Part shown: in pieces, positions 8,296 to 16,384 of the stretch | How the letters are laid out: every line of letters begins with the position of its first letter | How positions within the stretch are numbered: position 1 is the first letter of the stretch | Source of the DNA: Mycobacterium colombiense | Lineage (GTDB): Bacteria > Actinomycetota > Actinomycetes > Mycobacteriales > Mycobacteriaceae | Direction of reading: 5' to 3' | NCBI RefSeq assembly: GCF_003284975.1 | Contig: NZ_QMEU01000014.1 | Location: 1-64,000 of the forward strand | DNA: 64,000 nt | Program-made: the position numbers and the translations under genes | Notes under the pieces: model-generated | The model's input: only the letters and a program-made list of their open reading frames with translations | What the model was told of the DNA's origin: nothing | Database searches by the model: none

Positions 8296-9228
8296 ATGAC
8301 GACCGAAGTGGCTCCAACCACGGTCGCCGCCTCCGACGGCGTGCGACTGGCGGTGCACGCCTACACCGAGATCGACCCGGGCCGTCCGACAATCCTGGCC
8401 ATCCACGGCTACCCGGATAACCACCACGTGTGGGACGGGGTCGCCGAGATCTTGGGCCGCCGGTTCAATGTCGTGGCCTACGATGTGCGCGGCGCCGGGG
8501 AATCGTCGAAGCCGGCCACGCGGGCGGGATATGGCTTCGGCCAGCTGGTTTCGGACATCGACGCGGTGATCGACAGCCTCGGGGTCGACCAGGTTCATTT
8601 GTTGGCCCACGACTGGGGTTCGATCCAGGCCTGGGCGGCGGTCACCGACGACGCGGTGATGAACAAGGTTGCCTCGTTCACGTCGATCTCGGGCCCGCAC
8701 CTGAACTACGCGGGCAGGTTCCTGCGGTCCCCGCGCTCGCCGCGCGGCGTCTTCGACGTCCTCAAGCAGGCCTTGGCGTCCAGCTACATCTGGTTCTTTC
8801 TGTGCCCCGGCGTGCCCGAGCTGGCGATCTGGTCGCGGGCGACCGTGGCGGTCTTTGCGGCGGTGGAACTCATCGGGCGGCCGCGGGGCGCCGGGCATCG
8901 GCGCGCCGCGACCAGCCGCTCGATCCGCGACTATCTCAACGGGCTCAACCTGTACCGCGCCAACATGCCCAAGCCGATGCTCGCGCCCGGAAAGCGGTTG
9001 CCGCAGACCACCGTTGCGGTGCAGGTGCTCGTCGCGCGCCAGGATTACTTCGTATCACCCGCCCTGCAACGGTTTACCGGCTCCATCCCGGAGGGCGGCA
9101 GGGTCGTCCCGATCGAGGGCGGCCACTGGGTGGTCAGCGCCTACCCGGAGGTCATCGCCCGGCTCACCGGTGAGTGGGTCGACCTGATCGCCCACTCCGC
9201 GGACCGTCACGGCATTGGCCAGGCGTGA
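8296..9228 (+). CDS. Alpha/beta hydrolase, epoxide-hydrolase/haloalkane-dehalogenase type
   Basis: A 310-residue alpha/beta hydrolase. The oxyanion motif is HGYPDNHHVW near residues 37-46, the nucleophile elbow is LLAHDWGSIQAW with an Asp nucleophile rather than Ser, a later acid lies in VLVARQDYF, and the catalytic His is in EGGHWVV. An Asp nucleophile points to epoxide hydrolases or dehalogenases; it resembles the N-terminal half of EphD from memory, but the C-terminal SDR half of EphD is missing. It is third in the acyl-ligase operon. In that setting it could open an epoxide made by the di-iron protein, which is speculative. The ATG used follows the previous stop by 13 bp; an upstream frame extension overlaps the di-iron gene and is rejected. 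Confidence 0.82.
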   Translation: MTTEVAPTTVAASDGVRLAVHAYTEIDPGRPTILAIHGYPDNHHVWDGVAEILGRRFNVVAYDVRGAGESSKPATRAGYGFGQLVSDIDAVIDSLGVDQVHLLAHDWGSIQAWAAVTDDAVMNKVASFTSISGPHLNYAGRFLRSPRSPRGVFDVLKQALASSYIWFFLCPGVPELAIWSRATVAVFAAVELIGRPRGAGHRRAATSRSIRDYLNGLNLYRANMPKPMLAPGKRLPQTTVAVQVLVARQDYFVSPALQRFTGSIPEGGRVVPIEGGHWVVSAYPEVIARLTGEWVDLIAHSADRHGIGQA

Positions 9229-9236
9229 GGGCTATT

Positions 9237-10313
9237 GTGGCACAGAGCATTTGGGACAGCATTCCGGCCGACCTCTACGGCCGGCGCAAGCGTGACCGCA
9301 TGTACACGGCGTTGTACGGCGTCGGCGCGCTGTTCGGCGGGCTGGCCTCGGCGTCGCGGTGGACGTCCTCGCGCGTGCAGCCCGTGCAGCGCACCACCAC
9401 CGCGGTGGTGATCAACCGCGAGCTTGTGGCTCCCGACGTCGTCGCCTTGACGGTGGCCGACCCGGCCGGTGGGTTGTTGCCGTCCTGGACGCCCGGCGCG
9501 CACATCGACGTTCGGCTGCCGTCGGGACGTCGCCGGCAGTACTCACTGTGTGGTTCGCCCGGCCGGCGCACCGACTATCGCATCGCGGTGCGCCGCATCG
9601 CCGACGGCGGCGGCGGCTCGATCGAAATGCACGACACCTTCAAGGTGGGGGACAGGTTCGAGTTCGAGGGTCCCCGCAACGCGTTTTATCTCGTCACCGA
9701 CGAGCGCGAGGTGCTGTTCGTGATCGGCGGCATCGGGGTGACACCGATTTTGCCGATGATCCAGACGGCCCAGCAGCGCGGAATCAATTGGCGCGCCGTG
9801 TATGCCGGGCGCACCCGCGATTACATGCCGCTGCTGGACGAGGTGGTTGCGGTGGGCCCGGACCGGGTGACGGTGTGGGCCGACGACGAGCGGGGCCGGA
9901 TCCCGGCCGCGTCGGACTTGCTCGCCGGCGCCGGGCCGGCGACGGCCGTCTACGTGTGTGGCCCGACCGCCATGCTGGAGTCGGTGCGCACCGCCCGCAA
10001 CGAACACGCGAACGCGCCGCTGCACTACGAACGTTTCGGCCCGCCGCCGGTGGTCGACGGGGTGCCCTTCGAGCTGGAACTGGCCCGCTCGCAGCGGGTG
10101 CTGGAGGTGCCGGCGAACCGGTCGGCGCTCGACGTCATGCTCGACCGCGATTCGACCACCGCGTACTCCTGCCAGCAGGGGTTCTGCGGCACCTGCAAGG
10201 TCAAAGTGCTTGGCGGGCAAGTCGATCGCCGCGGGCGCACCGCGGAAGGTGACGACGAGATGCTGGTCTGCGTCTCCCGGGCGAAATCCGGCCGCGTGGT
10301 GATCGACGCGTGA
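9237..10313 (+). CDS. FAD/NAD(P)H oxidoreductase with C-terminal [2Fe-2S] ferredoxin domain
   Basis: A 358-residue electron-transfer protein of the phthalate-dioxygenase-reductase/VanB type. After a roughly 50-residue N-terminal extension come the FAD domain (RRQYSLCGSP), the nicotinamide domain (VIGGIGVTPILPM, then VYVCGPTAML) and a plant-type [2Fe-2S] domain with the pattern C-x4-C-x2-C (SCQQGFCGTCKVKV) and a last Cys in MLVCVSRA. Such reductases pass electrons from NAD(P)H to oxygenases, so here it is the natural donor for the di-iron protein two genes upstream. I prefer the GTG at 9237 because GAGGG stands 5 nt before it; GTG 9225, overlapping the previous stop, is an alternative. Last gene of the operon. 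Confidence 0.87.
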   Translation: MAQSIWDSIPADLYGRRKRDRMYTALYGVGALFGGLASASRWTSSRVQPVQRTTTAVVINRELVAPDVVALTVADPAGGLLPSWTPGAHIDVRLPSGRRRQYSLCGSPGRRTDYRIAVRRIADGGGGSIEMHDTFKVGDRFEFEGPRNAFYLVTDEREVLFVIGGIGVTPILPMIQTAQQRGINWRAVYAGRTRDYMPLLDEVVAVGPDRVTVWADDERGRIPAASDLLAGAGPATAVYVCGPTAMLESVRTARNEHANAPLHYERFGPPPVVDGVPFELELARSQRVLEVPANRSALDVMLDRDSTTAYSCQQGFCGTCKVKVLGGQVDRRGRTAEGDDEMLVCVSRAKSGRVVIDA

Positions 10314-10326
10314 TCGACGTCTGAAG

Positions 10327-11031
10327 TCAGCGCCGGATTCCCGTCAGCACGCGAGCGGGCAGCCACGGGGCGCCATACCAGTAGTTGATGCCGAGACCGC
10401 GGCTGTTGAGGTTGGTCATCGCGTCAGCGAGAACCCTTGCGTAGTCGGTGACGTGCATGATGTCGACCAGGACAAGCCTGCCGCCGGGTTTGAGGACCCT
10501 GGCCATCTCAGCCACCGCGCGGCGACGGTCAACGGGGTTCGAGATGTTGTGCACCGCAAGCGCTGAGGTGACGATGTCGAAGGAGCCGTCGGGAAACGGC
10601 AATTCGGTCATGTTCGCGGTGTGCAGCCGGATCCGGTCCGCCACGCCGCGGGCGTCGGCGTTGTCCCGCGTACGCGCGGGATCGTTGCCGGACTGGTCCC
10701 TGCTGCGCCATAGGTCGACGCCCTCGGCTCGCCCGCGCGGGAGCCGCTTGGCGACGGCGATCAGCACCGCACCGCTGCCACAGCCGACATCGAGTAGGCG
10801 CTCATCACCATTCAATGCCAACCGGTCCAGTTCCCGGCGCCACACGACGTGTTTTCCGCGCATCGTGGTGTGCAGATACAGCGCCGCCTGAGCGAACAAC
10901 GCCGCCGCGGGAGCACGCCACCAGGAACCACGAGAGCGCGCCACGGCCAGCAGCGCTACACCGCCCAGCGCGAACCCCGCCGGCCAATAGGGCGCCTCGA
11001 TCCCGTATCGCGTGGTGAACGGTACGTCCAT
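10327..11031 (-). CDS. Membrane-anchored class I SAM-dependent methyltransferase
   Basis: A 234-residue protein with two hydrophobic N-terminal segments (roughly residues 13-50: WPAGFALGGVALLAV and APAAALFAQAALYLH), then a methyltransferase domain with motif I LLDVGCGSGAVLIAVA and the later ARVLKPGGRLVLVDI. It would transfer a methyl group from S-adenosylmethionine to an unknown small molecule or lipid at the membrane. I start it at MDVPFTTRYG; the frame is open far upstream, but that part is Arg-rich and overlaps the hydrolase gene. It ends 13 bp from the convergent reductase gene, so it belongs to the leftward MarR/hydrolase group rather than to the acyl-ligase operon. Confidence 0.8.
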   Translation of the reverse strand: MDVPFTTRYGIEAPYWPAGFALGGVALLAVARSRGSWWRAPAAALFAQAALYLHTTMRGKHVVWRRELDRLALNGDERLLDVGCGSGAVLIAVAKRLPRGRAEGVDLWRSRDQSGNDPARTRDNADARGVADRIRLHTANMTELPFPDGSFDIVTSALAVHNISNPVDRRRAVAEMARVLKPGGRLVLVDIMHVTDYARVLADAMTNLNSRGLGINYWYGAPWLPARVLTGIRR

Positions 11032-11072
11032 CCTGCCATCTGCCTTCCGCGTCGACCTGGTCGGTTCTGCTC

Positions 11073-11906
11073 TTACAGCGTTTCGCGTCGTGCCGAGGTT
11101 TCCTGCTGTAGTCGGATGAGCAGGGCTTCGGCGAACGCGTCGCAATCGGTGACGAAACCCACGTGTCCGCCGGGCATTTCGACCACATCGCGGTTGAGCA
11201 GGCGGCCCAGTCGACGGCTCACCTCGTAATTGGGATAGCCCCGACATTCCCGCCCCACCGCGGGGACGATGCGATCGGCCCAGGGGCGCAGGGCTTCGGG
11301 GTGCACCGACACCGAGGTGTACTCGCGAAGCTCACGCTCGAACCAGTAGACCGCGTTCGCCACCGCGTGCGGGGAGTTCGGATTTCTGGACCGTTGCATG
11401 ACCGCATGGTCTACCGCCGGGAATGTGCGTTCGCGGAACAGTTTCAACGCCGGGTCCGTTCCCGCGTGCCGGTATAGGTCATAGACGTCGGCGAAGAACT
11501 CGATCCATTGCCGGCCCTGCGGATGCAAGCACATGGCGGCCGGCTCGAACAACACGACGGTATCGATCACGTCGGCGTGTTCGAGCAGCAGGCGCAGCGC
11601 CACAACGGCTCCGGAACTGGTACCGAAGACGGTGGCCTCCCCGCCGCGCGCCACGTGCTCGATGAGGCGCCGCGCGTCCGCGGCGTCGGTGGACAATCGC
11701 CGTGAGTAATCCTGTGGGCCGTCAAGGCGACTGCGACTAAAGCCCCGCCGGTCGTATGTCGCTACCCGATAGTGTGCGGACAATCTGTCGGCGAGCGACT
11801 CGAAGACGTCCGCCTCGCCGTTGGCGCCGGGAATCAGCAACATCGGGGGGCCGTCGCCGCGGGTCTCGTAATACAGCTGGGCCCCTTCGACTTCCAGCAC
11901 GCTCAT
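11073..11906 (-). CDS. Alpha/beta hydrolase (serine nucleophile)
   Basis: A 277-residue alpha/beta hydrolase with the oxyanion loop LLIPGANGEADVF, nucleophile elbow FGTSSGAVVAL (Ser within GTSSG) and a C-terminal His in MPGGHVGFVTD. Members of this family hydrolyse esters, lactones or acylated antibiotics; no specific substrate can be assigned. It overlaps the upstream MarR gene by 4 bp (ATGA), so the two are co-translated, and the regulator probably senses the substrate or product of this hydrolase. The methyltransferase gene begins about 40 bp further on in the same direction and may belong to the same transcript. Confidence 0.82.
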   Translation of the reverse strand: MSVLEVEGAQLYYETRGDGPPMLLIPGANGEADVFESLADRLSAHYRVATYDRRGFSRSRLDGPQDYSRRLSTDAADARRLIEHVARGGEATVFGTSSGAVVALRLLLEHADVIDTVVLFEPAAMCLHPQGRQWIEFFADVYDLYRHAGTDPALKLFRERTFPAVDHAVMQRSRNPNSPHAVANAVYWFERELREYTSVSVHPEALRPWADRIVPAVGRECRGYPNYEVSRRLGRLLNRDVVEMPGGHVGFVTDCDAFAEALLIRLQQETSARRETL

Positions 11907-12430
11907 CGCGGCGCCTTGCCGCGATAGCCGCCCGGTCCGTCGTCGGCAGAAAACGGCTGAGCTCGCAGTAGCGCCGCATGTCTGAACGTGATCTCGGTTC
12001 CTTCGGCGAGAAACCGCGCAATGGCGTTGAGCTGGTGCTCATCGAACTCCGACAACAGGGTCGCGAGATCGCCACGAAACGGCTCGAACACGTCGTGTAC
12101 CTGTTGAAACCGCGCCTCGACCGGACGCAGAATTTGTTTGCGTCCGTCTTGCGGGTGAGGTTCACGGTGGAGGTAACCGGCCTTCTCCAGGCGCGCCACC
12201 ACACCGGTGATCGCACCGGTGGTCAACCCGGTGGCCGCGGCGAGTTCGCTGCCCGTCATCGCGGATCGCTCACGCAGCAGATCAAGACACTTCGTGTCCG
12301 TGGGGCCAAGTCCCAACTTCTCGGCGACTGCGTGGTGGAAAAGCACTGCGGCCGTGCTGTATCGACGCGCGAGCGAGCCGGGCAGCAAGTCGAGGAGACG
12401 GGTTCGCTTTGTCTTGACCGCCGTGGGCAT
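11903..12430 (-). CDS. MarR-family transcriptional regulator
   Basis: A 175-residue winged-helix regulator. The helix-turn-helix is around residues 55-85 (MTGSELAAATGLTTGAITGVVARLEKAGYLHRE), followed by the wing PHPQDGRKQ, a layout typical of MarR. A 19-bp perfect palindrome lies about 32 bp upstream of its start and is a natural auto-operator. It is translationally coupled to the alpha/beta hydrolase, so it likely represses that operon until a small ligand binds. The opposite strand carries the permease gene about 150 bp away, which the same operator could also influence. Confidence 0.88.
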   Translation of the reverse strand: MPTAVKTKRTRLLDLLPGSLARRYSTAAVLFHHAVAEKLGLGPTDTKCLDLLRERSAMTGSELAAATGLTTGAITGVVARLEKAGYLHREPHPQDGRKQILRPVEARFQQVHDVFEPFRGDLATLLSEFDEHQLNAIARFLAEGTEITFRHAALLRAQPFSADDGPGGYRGKAPR

Positions 12431-12461
12431 CCTGAGACCTCTTTCGACACACCGGTAAGAG

Positions 12462-12480
12462 TCGCTTAGATACTAAGCGA
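12462..12480. promoter_or_regulatory. Palindromic operator, probably for the adjacent MarR regulator
   Basis: TCGCTTAG-ATA-CTAAGCGA: two perfect 8-bp arms about a 3-bp centre, inside the only AT-rich patch between the marR and permease genes. Size, symmetry and position match MarR-family operators. Binding has not been shown; it is inferred from the layout. Confidence 0.65.
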
Positions 12481-12578
12481 ATTATTAAGTCATATGCAAG
12501 GCGTCGTGCTGCTGGTTCGCGGGCGAGACCGCGGCGCGTTCGTTGATCATTTCAGCGCCGCTACGTCATGCTTAGGCG

Positions 12579-13865
12579 ATGCCGAAGAAATCGCTACCCG
12601 CGCCGGTGCGGCCGGAACAGGGCTCGCGGGAGCCGCTGCTGGGAACCTGGCGGGCCGCCGCGCTGAGCATGGCCGTGATCGCTTCCGCGGCGTGGTACGG
12701 GGTGGGCGCACTGCTGGGCGCGGCGGTCATGATTCCGGTGATTTACGCGCTGGCGCGGCTGCGCGGCCACTCGCCGCACGCGCGCAGCACCGCCGAACTG
12801 ATCGGCGCCACCCTGGGCCCCCGAGCGGGGACGGCCGCGGGCATCGTTCAGTTGCTTGCCTACCTGGTGCTGGCCGCGGAGTTCGCGGCCACGCTCGGAT
12901 TGCAACTGCTGCAGCTGCTTTGGCCCGATCAAGACCCCGTCAAGATCGTGTCGTGGCTGCCGGTCGGCGCCACAGCCGTGGCGGTGGTGGTCGGTGCCGC
13001 CGCCTGTTGGGCGTCGACGCGCGTCGTGGCGACGCTGGCGCTGCCGCTCGTGCTCGCCGGCCTGCTCCTCTACGTCTGCCTCGCGGTGTCGGTGACCGCC
13101 CTCGTCGCGCTGAGCACCGACCCCGTCGTCATCGGGACGGCCGCAACACCGCGCCCGCTGTCCGGCCAGCTCGTCGGCTTCGGCCTGGGAATGGTGGGCG
13201 TCGAACTGCTCACCGTCCGCAGCACGCGCGTTGCCAGGCCGGGGCGATCCATGTCGCTGGCCGTCGTGCTGGTGGCCGCGGCGGCGGTGGTGTTGTGGGT
13301 GGGCGATCACCAGGGCGTGGTAGGCCCGTGGCGATGGAGCGCCAAGATGTTGGCCGAGGCGGTGCCCGAGTTCTACGCCGACGAGGGCCGGCGGTGGCTC
13401 GCGGTGGCCACCCTCGCGTTGGCGGTGGCCGCCGCGTTGGTTTCCGCCTGGGCCGCGGTGCGCGTCGCCGCCGGCCTGGCGGTCATGCGCGGGGCGACGG
13501 CCGGCGCGGGCCTGCGACTGGCGGTCGTCGCCCTCGTCGCGTTGATCGGCGCCGTCGTCTCGGCGCACGGCGCGCGCTGGATCGGCCTGGCGATCCTGGG
13601 CGCGGCACCCCTGCTGCTGATGGCACTGTATGTGTGTGTCACAGAGGCTAATTCACGACTACCCGGGGACAGCGTGGTGGCATGGTGGGTTCGCCTGGTG
13701 ACGCCCGCCCTGGGCGTGGTGGCCGTGGTCAAACCGCTCGCCGACTCCGGGTTCGCTTCGGTGGAGGTGGCGACGGTGATCGTCGCCGCGATCGGGGTGG
13801 CTGCCGCGGGCGCCGCTGCGGTGCTGCTGGCGCGGCCGGCCGATCGCACGGGCGAATCTGAGTAG
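12579..13865 (+). CDS. Polytopic membrane protein, amino-acid-permease-like
   Basis: A 428-residue protein with about eleven or twelve hydrophobic helices. The first helices (SMAVIASAAWYGVGALLGAA, then MIPVIYALARLRGHSPHARS) and the early GxG-rich region resemble APC-type amino-acid permeases, and a central helix carries GFGLGMVGVELLTVRS. The N-terminal 20 residues are polar and the C-terminus is short and charged. Substrate is unknown and the family call is tentative; an uncharacterised actinobacterial membrane protein is the alternative. It is transcribed away from the marR operon. Confidence 0.6.
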   Translation: MPKKSLPAPVRPEQGSREPLLGTWRAAALSMAVIASAAWYGVGALLGAAVMIPVIYALARLRGHSPHARSTAELIGATLGPRAGTAAGIVQLLAYLVLAAEFAATLGLQLLQLLWPDQDPVKIVSWLPVGATAVAVVVGAAACWASTRVVATLALPLVLAGLLLYVCLAVSVTALVALSTDPVVIGTAATPRPLSGQLVGFGLGMVGVELLTVRSTRVARPGRSMSLAVVLVAAAAVVLWVGDHQGVVGPWRWSAKMLAEAVPEFYADEGRRWLAVATLALAVAAALVSAWAAVRVAAGLAVMRGATAGAGLRLAVVALVALIGAVVSAHGARWIGLAILGAAPLLLMALYVCVTEANSRLPGDSVVAWWVRLVTPALGVVAVVKPLADSGFASVEVATVIVAAIGVAAAGAAAVLLARPADRTGESE

Positions 13866-13910
13866 TCTTACGGATCCTCGCGGGTGGTGTGCTGCCGCAG
13901 TCTGTTTGGC

Positions 13911-14201
13911 ATGACCATTCCCAACAGCACGTCGAAAACCACCGCCGCCTTCTTCGTTCAGGCCGCCGTCGCGTTCGCGATCAGCTTCGTCGCCGCGCTC
14001 GGCGGGATCTACTTCCTGCCGCTTGACCCGTGGCCGCGATTGTTCCTCGGTGTCACCTTCCTGTTCCTGGTGTCGAGCGCGTTCACCCTGGCCAAGGTGA
14101 TCCGCGACCAGCAGGAGGCCGCGACCGTCCGGGTGCGAGTCGATGAGGCCCGCATCGAAAAGCTGCTGGCCGACTACGACCCGCTCACCTCCGCGGGCTG
14201 A
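13911..14201 (+). CDS. YiaA/YiaB-type two-helix small membrane protein
   Basis: A 96-residue protein with two transmembrane helices (AFFVQAAVAFAISFVAALGG and WPRLFLGVTFLFLVSSAFT) separated by the short IYFLPLDP loop, then a charged tail with KVIRDQQEA. This is the layout of the YiaA/YiaB domain family, whose function is unknown. I start it at MTIPNSTSKTTAAFF rather than at the upstream GTG. It follows the permease by about 45 bp and could share its transcript. A 20-bp palindrome overlaps its stop codon. Confidence 0.75.
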   Translation: MTIPNSTSKTTAAFFVQAAVAFAISFVAALGGIYFLPLDPWPRLFLGVTFLFLVSSAFTLAKVIRDQQEAATVRVRVDEARIEKLLADYDPLTSAG

Positions 14202-14216
14202 GTAGAACTACTCAGC
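14197..14216. promoter_or_regulatory. 20-bp near-complete palindrome upstream of the acyltransferase gene
   Basis: GCTGAGTAGAACTACTCAGC has two perfect 9-bp arms around an AA centre. A 2-nt loop is too small for a good RNA hairpin, so a dimer-binding operator is more likely. A second, shorter palindrome CTACGCGTAG follows at 14219-14228. Both lie 110-140 bp before the acyltransferase start. Confidence 0.45.
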
Positions 14217-14337
14217 GCCTACGCGTAGAAGTGCGCAGGCCCGCGCCCGCGCCACCGGCGATGCTTTTCAGATCGCACGATTCCTGCTCCACCACAACGC
14301 TTCGGCGTTCACACCACAGAAGGGCAGTTCCGCTCTC

Positions 14338-15666
14338 ATGACCACTCTTGTCAGGTTTCCCGACGTCGCCGAGGTTGCCGCGAGTACGCCGGCCGATCGT
14401 GATCGCGTCCTGGACGTCATCCGCATCACGTCGCTGGTCGGCGTGGTGCTCGGCCATACCGTGATGGCGGCCAGCATCATCCGCGATAACGTCCTGATCT
14501 GGGACAACCTGCTCACCACCTCGGCGCTGTTTCAGGCGATGACGTGGCTGCTGCAGATCATGCCGCTGTTCTTCTTCGCCGGCGCGGCGGCCTGCGTGTC
14601 CTCCTGGGCGCCGGGCGCCAACTGGGGTGACTGGCTGATGAGACGCTGCACCAGGCTGTTCCGGCCGGTGTTCTACTATCTGGCGTTCTGGGCCGTGACG
14701 CTGACCGTGCTGTATCGGGCGCTGCCGCAACACGTCTACGAGCCGATCGCCGGTGTCAGCACGCAGCTGCTGTGGTTCCTGGGGGCCTACGTTCTAGTGC
14801 TGGCCGCCATGCCGGTGCTGTACCGCATCACCACGGCCGGGCGCCTGGCCGCCGGGGTGGCGGCGGTCTACGGGACGATCGCGCTGATCGACGTGATCCG
14901 CCTGCAGTGGCCGGCGCTGATGCCGCTGGGTTATCTGAACCTGGCCGTCTGGTTGATTCCCGCGATGTTCGGTGTGGCCTACCGGCGCCGGTTGCTCGGT
15001 GGCCGCGCCGCGCTGACCGTCGCCGCCGTCTTCCTCGCCGTCGATGTCGCGCTGGTGCACTGGGGGCCGTATCAGATCAGCATGGTCGGCACCGGCGATC
15101 ACCACCTGTCCAACACCAGTCCGCCATCACTGCTGCTGGCCGGCCACGCAATCATCCTGAGCGCGTTGGCCATCGCGGCCGCACCGGCGATCGCGCGCTG
15201 GGCGCAGCGGCCTCGAGTGTGGTGGTGGACCGCCATCGGCAACTCGGGCGCGATGACGCTGTACCTGTGGCACATGCCGGTGCTGCTGGGTGTGCACCTG
15301 ATCTTCGATTACCTTGGCTGCCCGCGCTTTCCAGGCGCACAGGATTTCCTCGCCATCGGCCTCGCGCAGGTGCTCATCGTTCTTGTCACGGTGGCGGTGC
15401 TGTTCGTCGCGCTGCGGCCGCTGGAGAACAACCCGCTGTCCGGCTGGGACGGTGCGCCCGCGGTGACGTCACGGGGCCGGGGCGTCGCCATCGGTGCCCT
15501 GCTATGCGTGGCCGGCGTGGCGCTGCTCGCGGCGATCAGGTGGGGCCTCAAAGACGACGGGCTGGTGTGCATGGCCGTGGTGGTGACCGCACTGGTGAGC
15601 GCGCGAATCATGGCCCAGCACAAGGGCGCAGTGCCGGTCGGGGCCGATCACGCCGCAACGCGGTAG
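14338..15666 (+). CDS. Integral membrane acyltransferase (acyltransferase 3 family)
   Basis: A 442-residue protein with about ten to twelve transmembrane helices. The acyltransferase-3 signature is present: Arg-rich VLDVIRITSLVGVVLGHTVM near residues 25-44 with the conserved His, then MPLFFFAGAAACVSSW, and MTLYLWHMPVLLGVH further on. These enzymes move acyl groups onto sugars or lipids across the membrane; Rv0228 and Rv1254 are mycobacterial relatives from memory. The acceptor is unknown. The gene ends at a strong hairpin shared with the convergent response-regulator gene. Confidence 0.82.
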   Translation: MTTLVRFPDVAEVAASTPADRDRVLDVIRITSLVGVVLGHTVMAASIIRDNVLIWDNLLTTSALFQAMTWLLQIMPLFFFAGAAACVSSWAPGANWGDWLMRRCTRLFRPVFYYLAFWAVTLTVLYRALPQHVYEPIAGVSTQLLWFLGAYVLVLAAMPVLYRITTAGRLAAGVAAVYGTIALIDVIRLQWPALMPLGYLNLAVWLIPAMFGVAYRRRLLGGRAALTVAAVFLAVDVALVHWGPYQISMVGTGDHHLSNTSPPSLLLAGHAIILSALAIAAAPAIARWAQRPRVWWWTAIGNSGAMTLYLWHMPVLLGVHLIFDYLGCPRFPGAQDFLAIGLAQVLIVLVTVAVLFVALRPLENNPLSGWDGAPAVTSRGRGVAIGALLCVAGVALLAAIRWGLKDDGLVCMAVVVTALVSARIMAQHKGAVPVGADHAATR

Positions 15667-15676
15667 CCCAGAGTCG

Positions 15677-15722
15677 GTGACCCGCGGGGTGGGTGCGGTT
15701 ATCCGCCCGCCCCGCGGGTCAC
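15677..15722. terminator. Bidirectional hairpin between convergent genes
   Basis: GTGACCCGCGGGG (15677-15689) pairs exactly with CCCCGCGGGTCAC (15710-15722); further G-C and G-U pairs extend the stem to about 19 bp around an 8-nt loop. There is no U-tract, which is common for mycobacterial terminators. It lies just after the acyltransferase stop and overlaps the last codon of the response regulator. Confidence 0.6.
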
Positions 15723-16384
15723 GGCTCTTCGTCCAGGCCGTGCTCGATGGCGTAGCGCGCTAGTTCCACCCGATTGGCGACCTGGAGCTTGCGGAAAGTC
15801 GCCTGCACATGGTTTTCCACCGTGCGGTGGCTCAACGACAGCCTCTCGGCGATCTGCTTGGCGGACAGGCCTTTTGCCACGTAACGCAGCACCTCCGTTT
15901 CTCGTTCGGTGAGGCTGGGGCGGGCGGGCCCGTCGTCCTTGCTCTGCGCGATGCGCCGGTATTCGCCAAGCACCAGCCCGGCCAGGCTGGGGGTGAACAC
16001 GGCCCGCCCGGCCGCGGTGGCCGTCACCGCCTGTGCCAGTTCGGCTTTCGAGGCGCTCTTGACCAGGTATCCGGTCGCACCGGCTTTGACCGCCTCCAGC
16101 ACGTCATCGCGTTCGTCGGAGGCCGACAGCACCAGCACCCGCGTCGACGGTGACACCGCGAGCACCGCGGCGGTCGCCTGCGCACCGTCGCCATCGGTCA
16201 GCTGCATGTCCATCACCACCACGTCGGGCTTGACCACGGCGGCCCGCCGCCCCGCGGCGGCCACGCCATCGGCCGTGGCGACCACGGCGAAGCCCTCCTC
16301 TGCCAGGTCGCGGGCGACCGCGTCACGCCAGATCGGGTGGTCGTCGACGACCATCACGGTCGTCGGCGTCTCGTCATCCGCCAT
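15719..16384 (-). CDS. NarL/LuxR-type response regulator
   Basis: A 221-residue two-component regulator. The receiver domain has the acidic pair in VMVVDDHPIW (Asp14/Asp15), the phospho-acceptor Asp in VVVMDMQLTDGDG (about Asp59) and the Lys in GYLVKSAS. The C-terminal LuxR helix-turn-helix is PSLTERETEVLRYVAKGLSA followed by KQIAERLSLSHRTVENHV. It overlaps the upstream histidine-kinase gene by 11 bp, so the two form a cognate pair. It resembles the regulators annotated as MadR-family in mycobacteria, which I cannot verify here. Target genes are unknown; the nearby acyltransferase is convergent rather than divergent. Confidence 0.9.
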   Translation of the reverse strand: MADDETPTTVMVVDDHPIWRDAVARDLAEEGFAVVATADGVAAAGRRAAVVKPDVVVMDMQLTDGDGAQATAAVLAVSPSTRVLVLSASDERDDVLEAVKAGATGYLVKSASKAELAQAVTATAAGRAVFTPSLAGLVLGEYRRIAQSKDDGPARPSLTERETEVLRYVAKGLSAKQIAERLSLSHRTVENHVQATFRKLQVANRVELARYAIEHGLDEEP

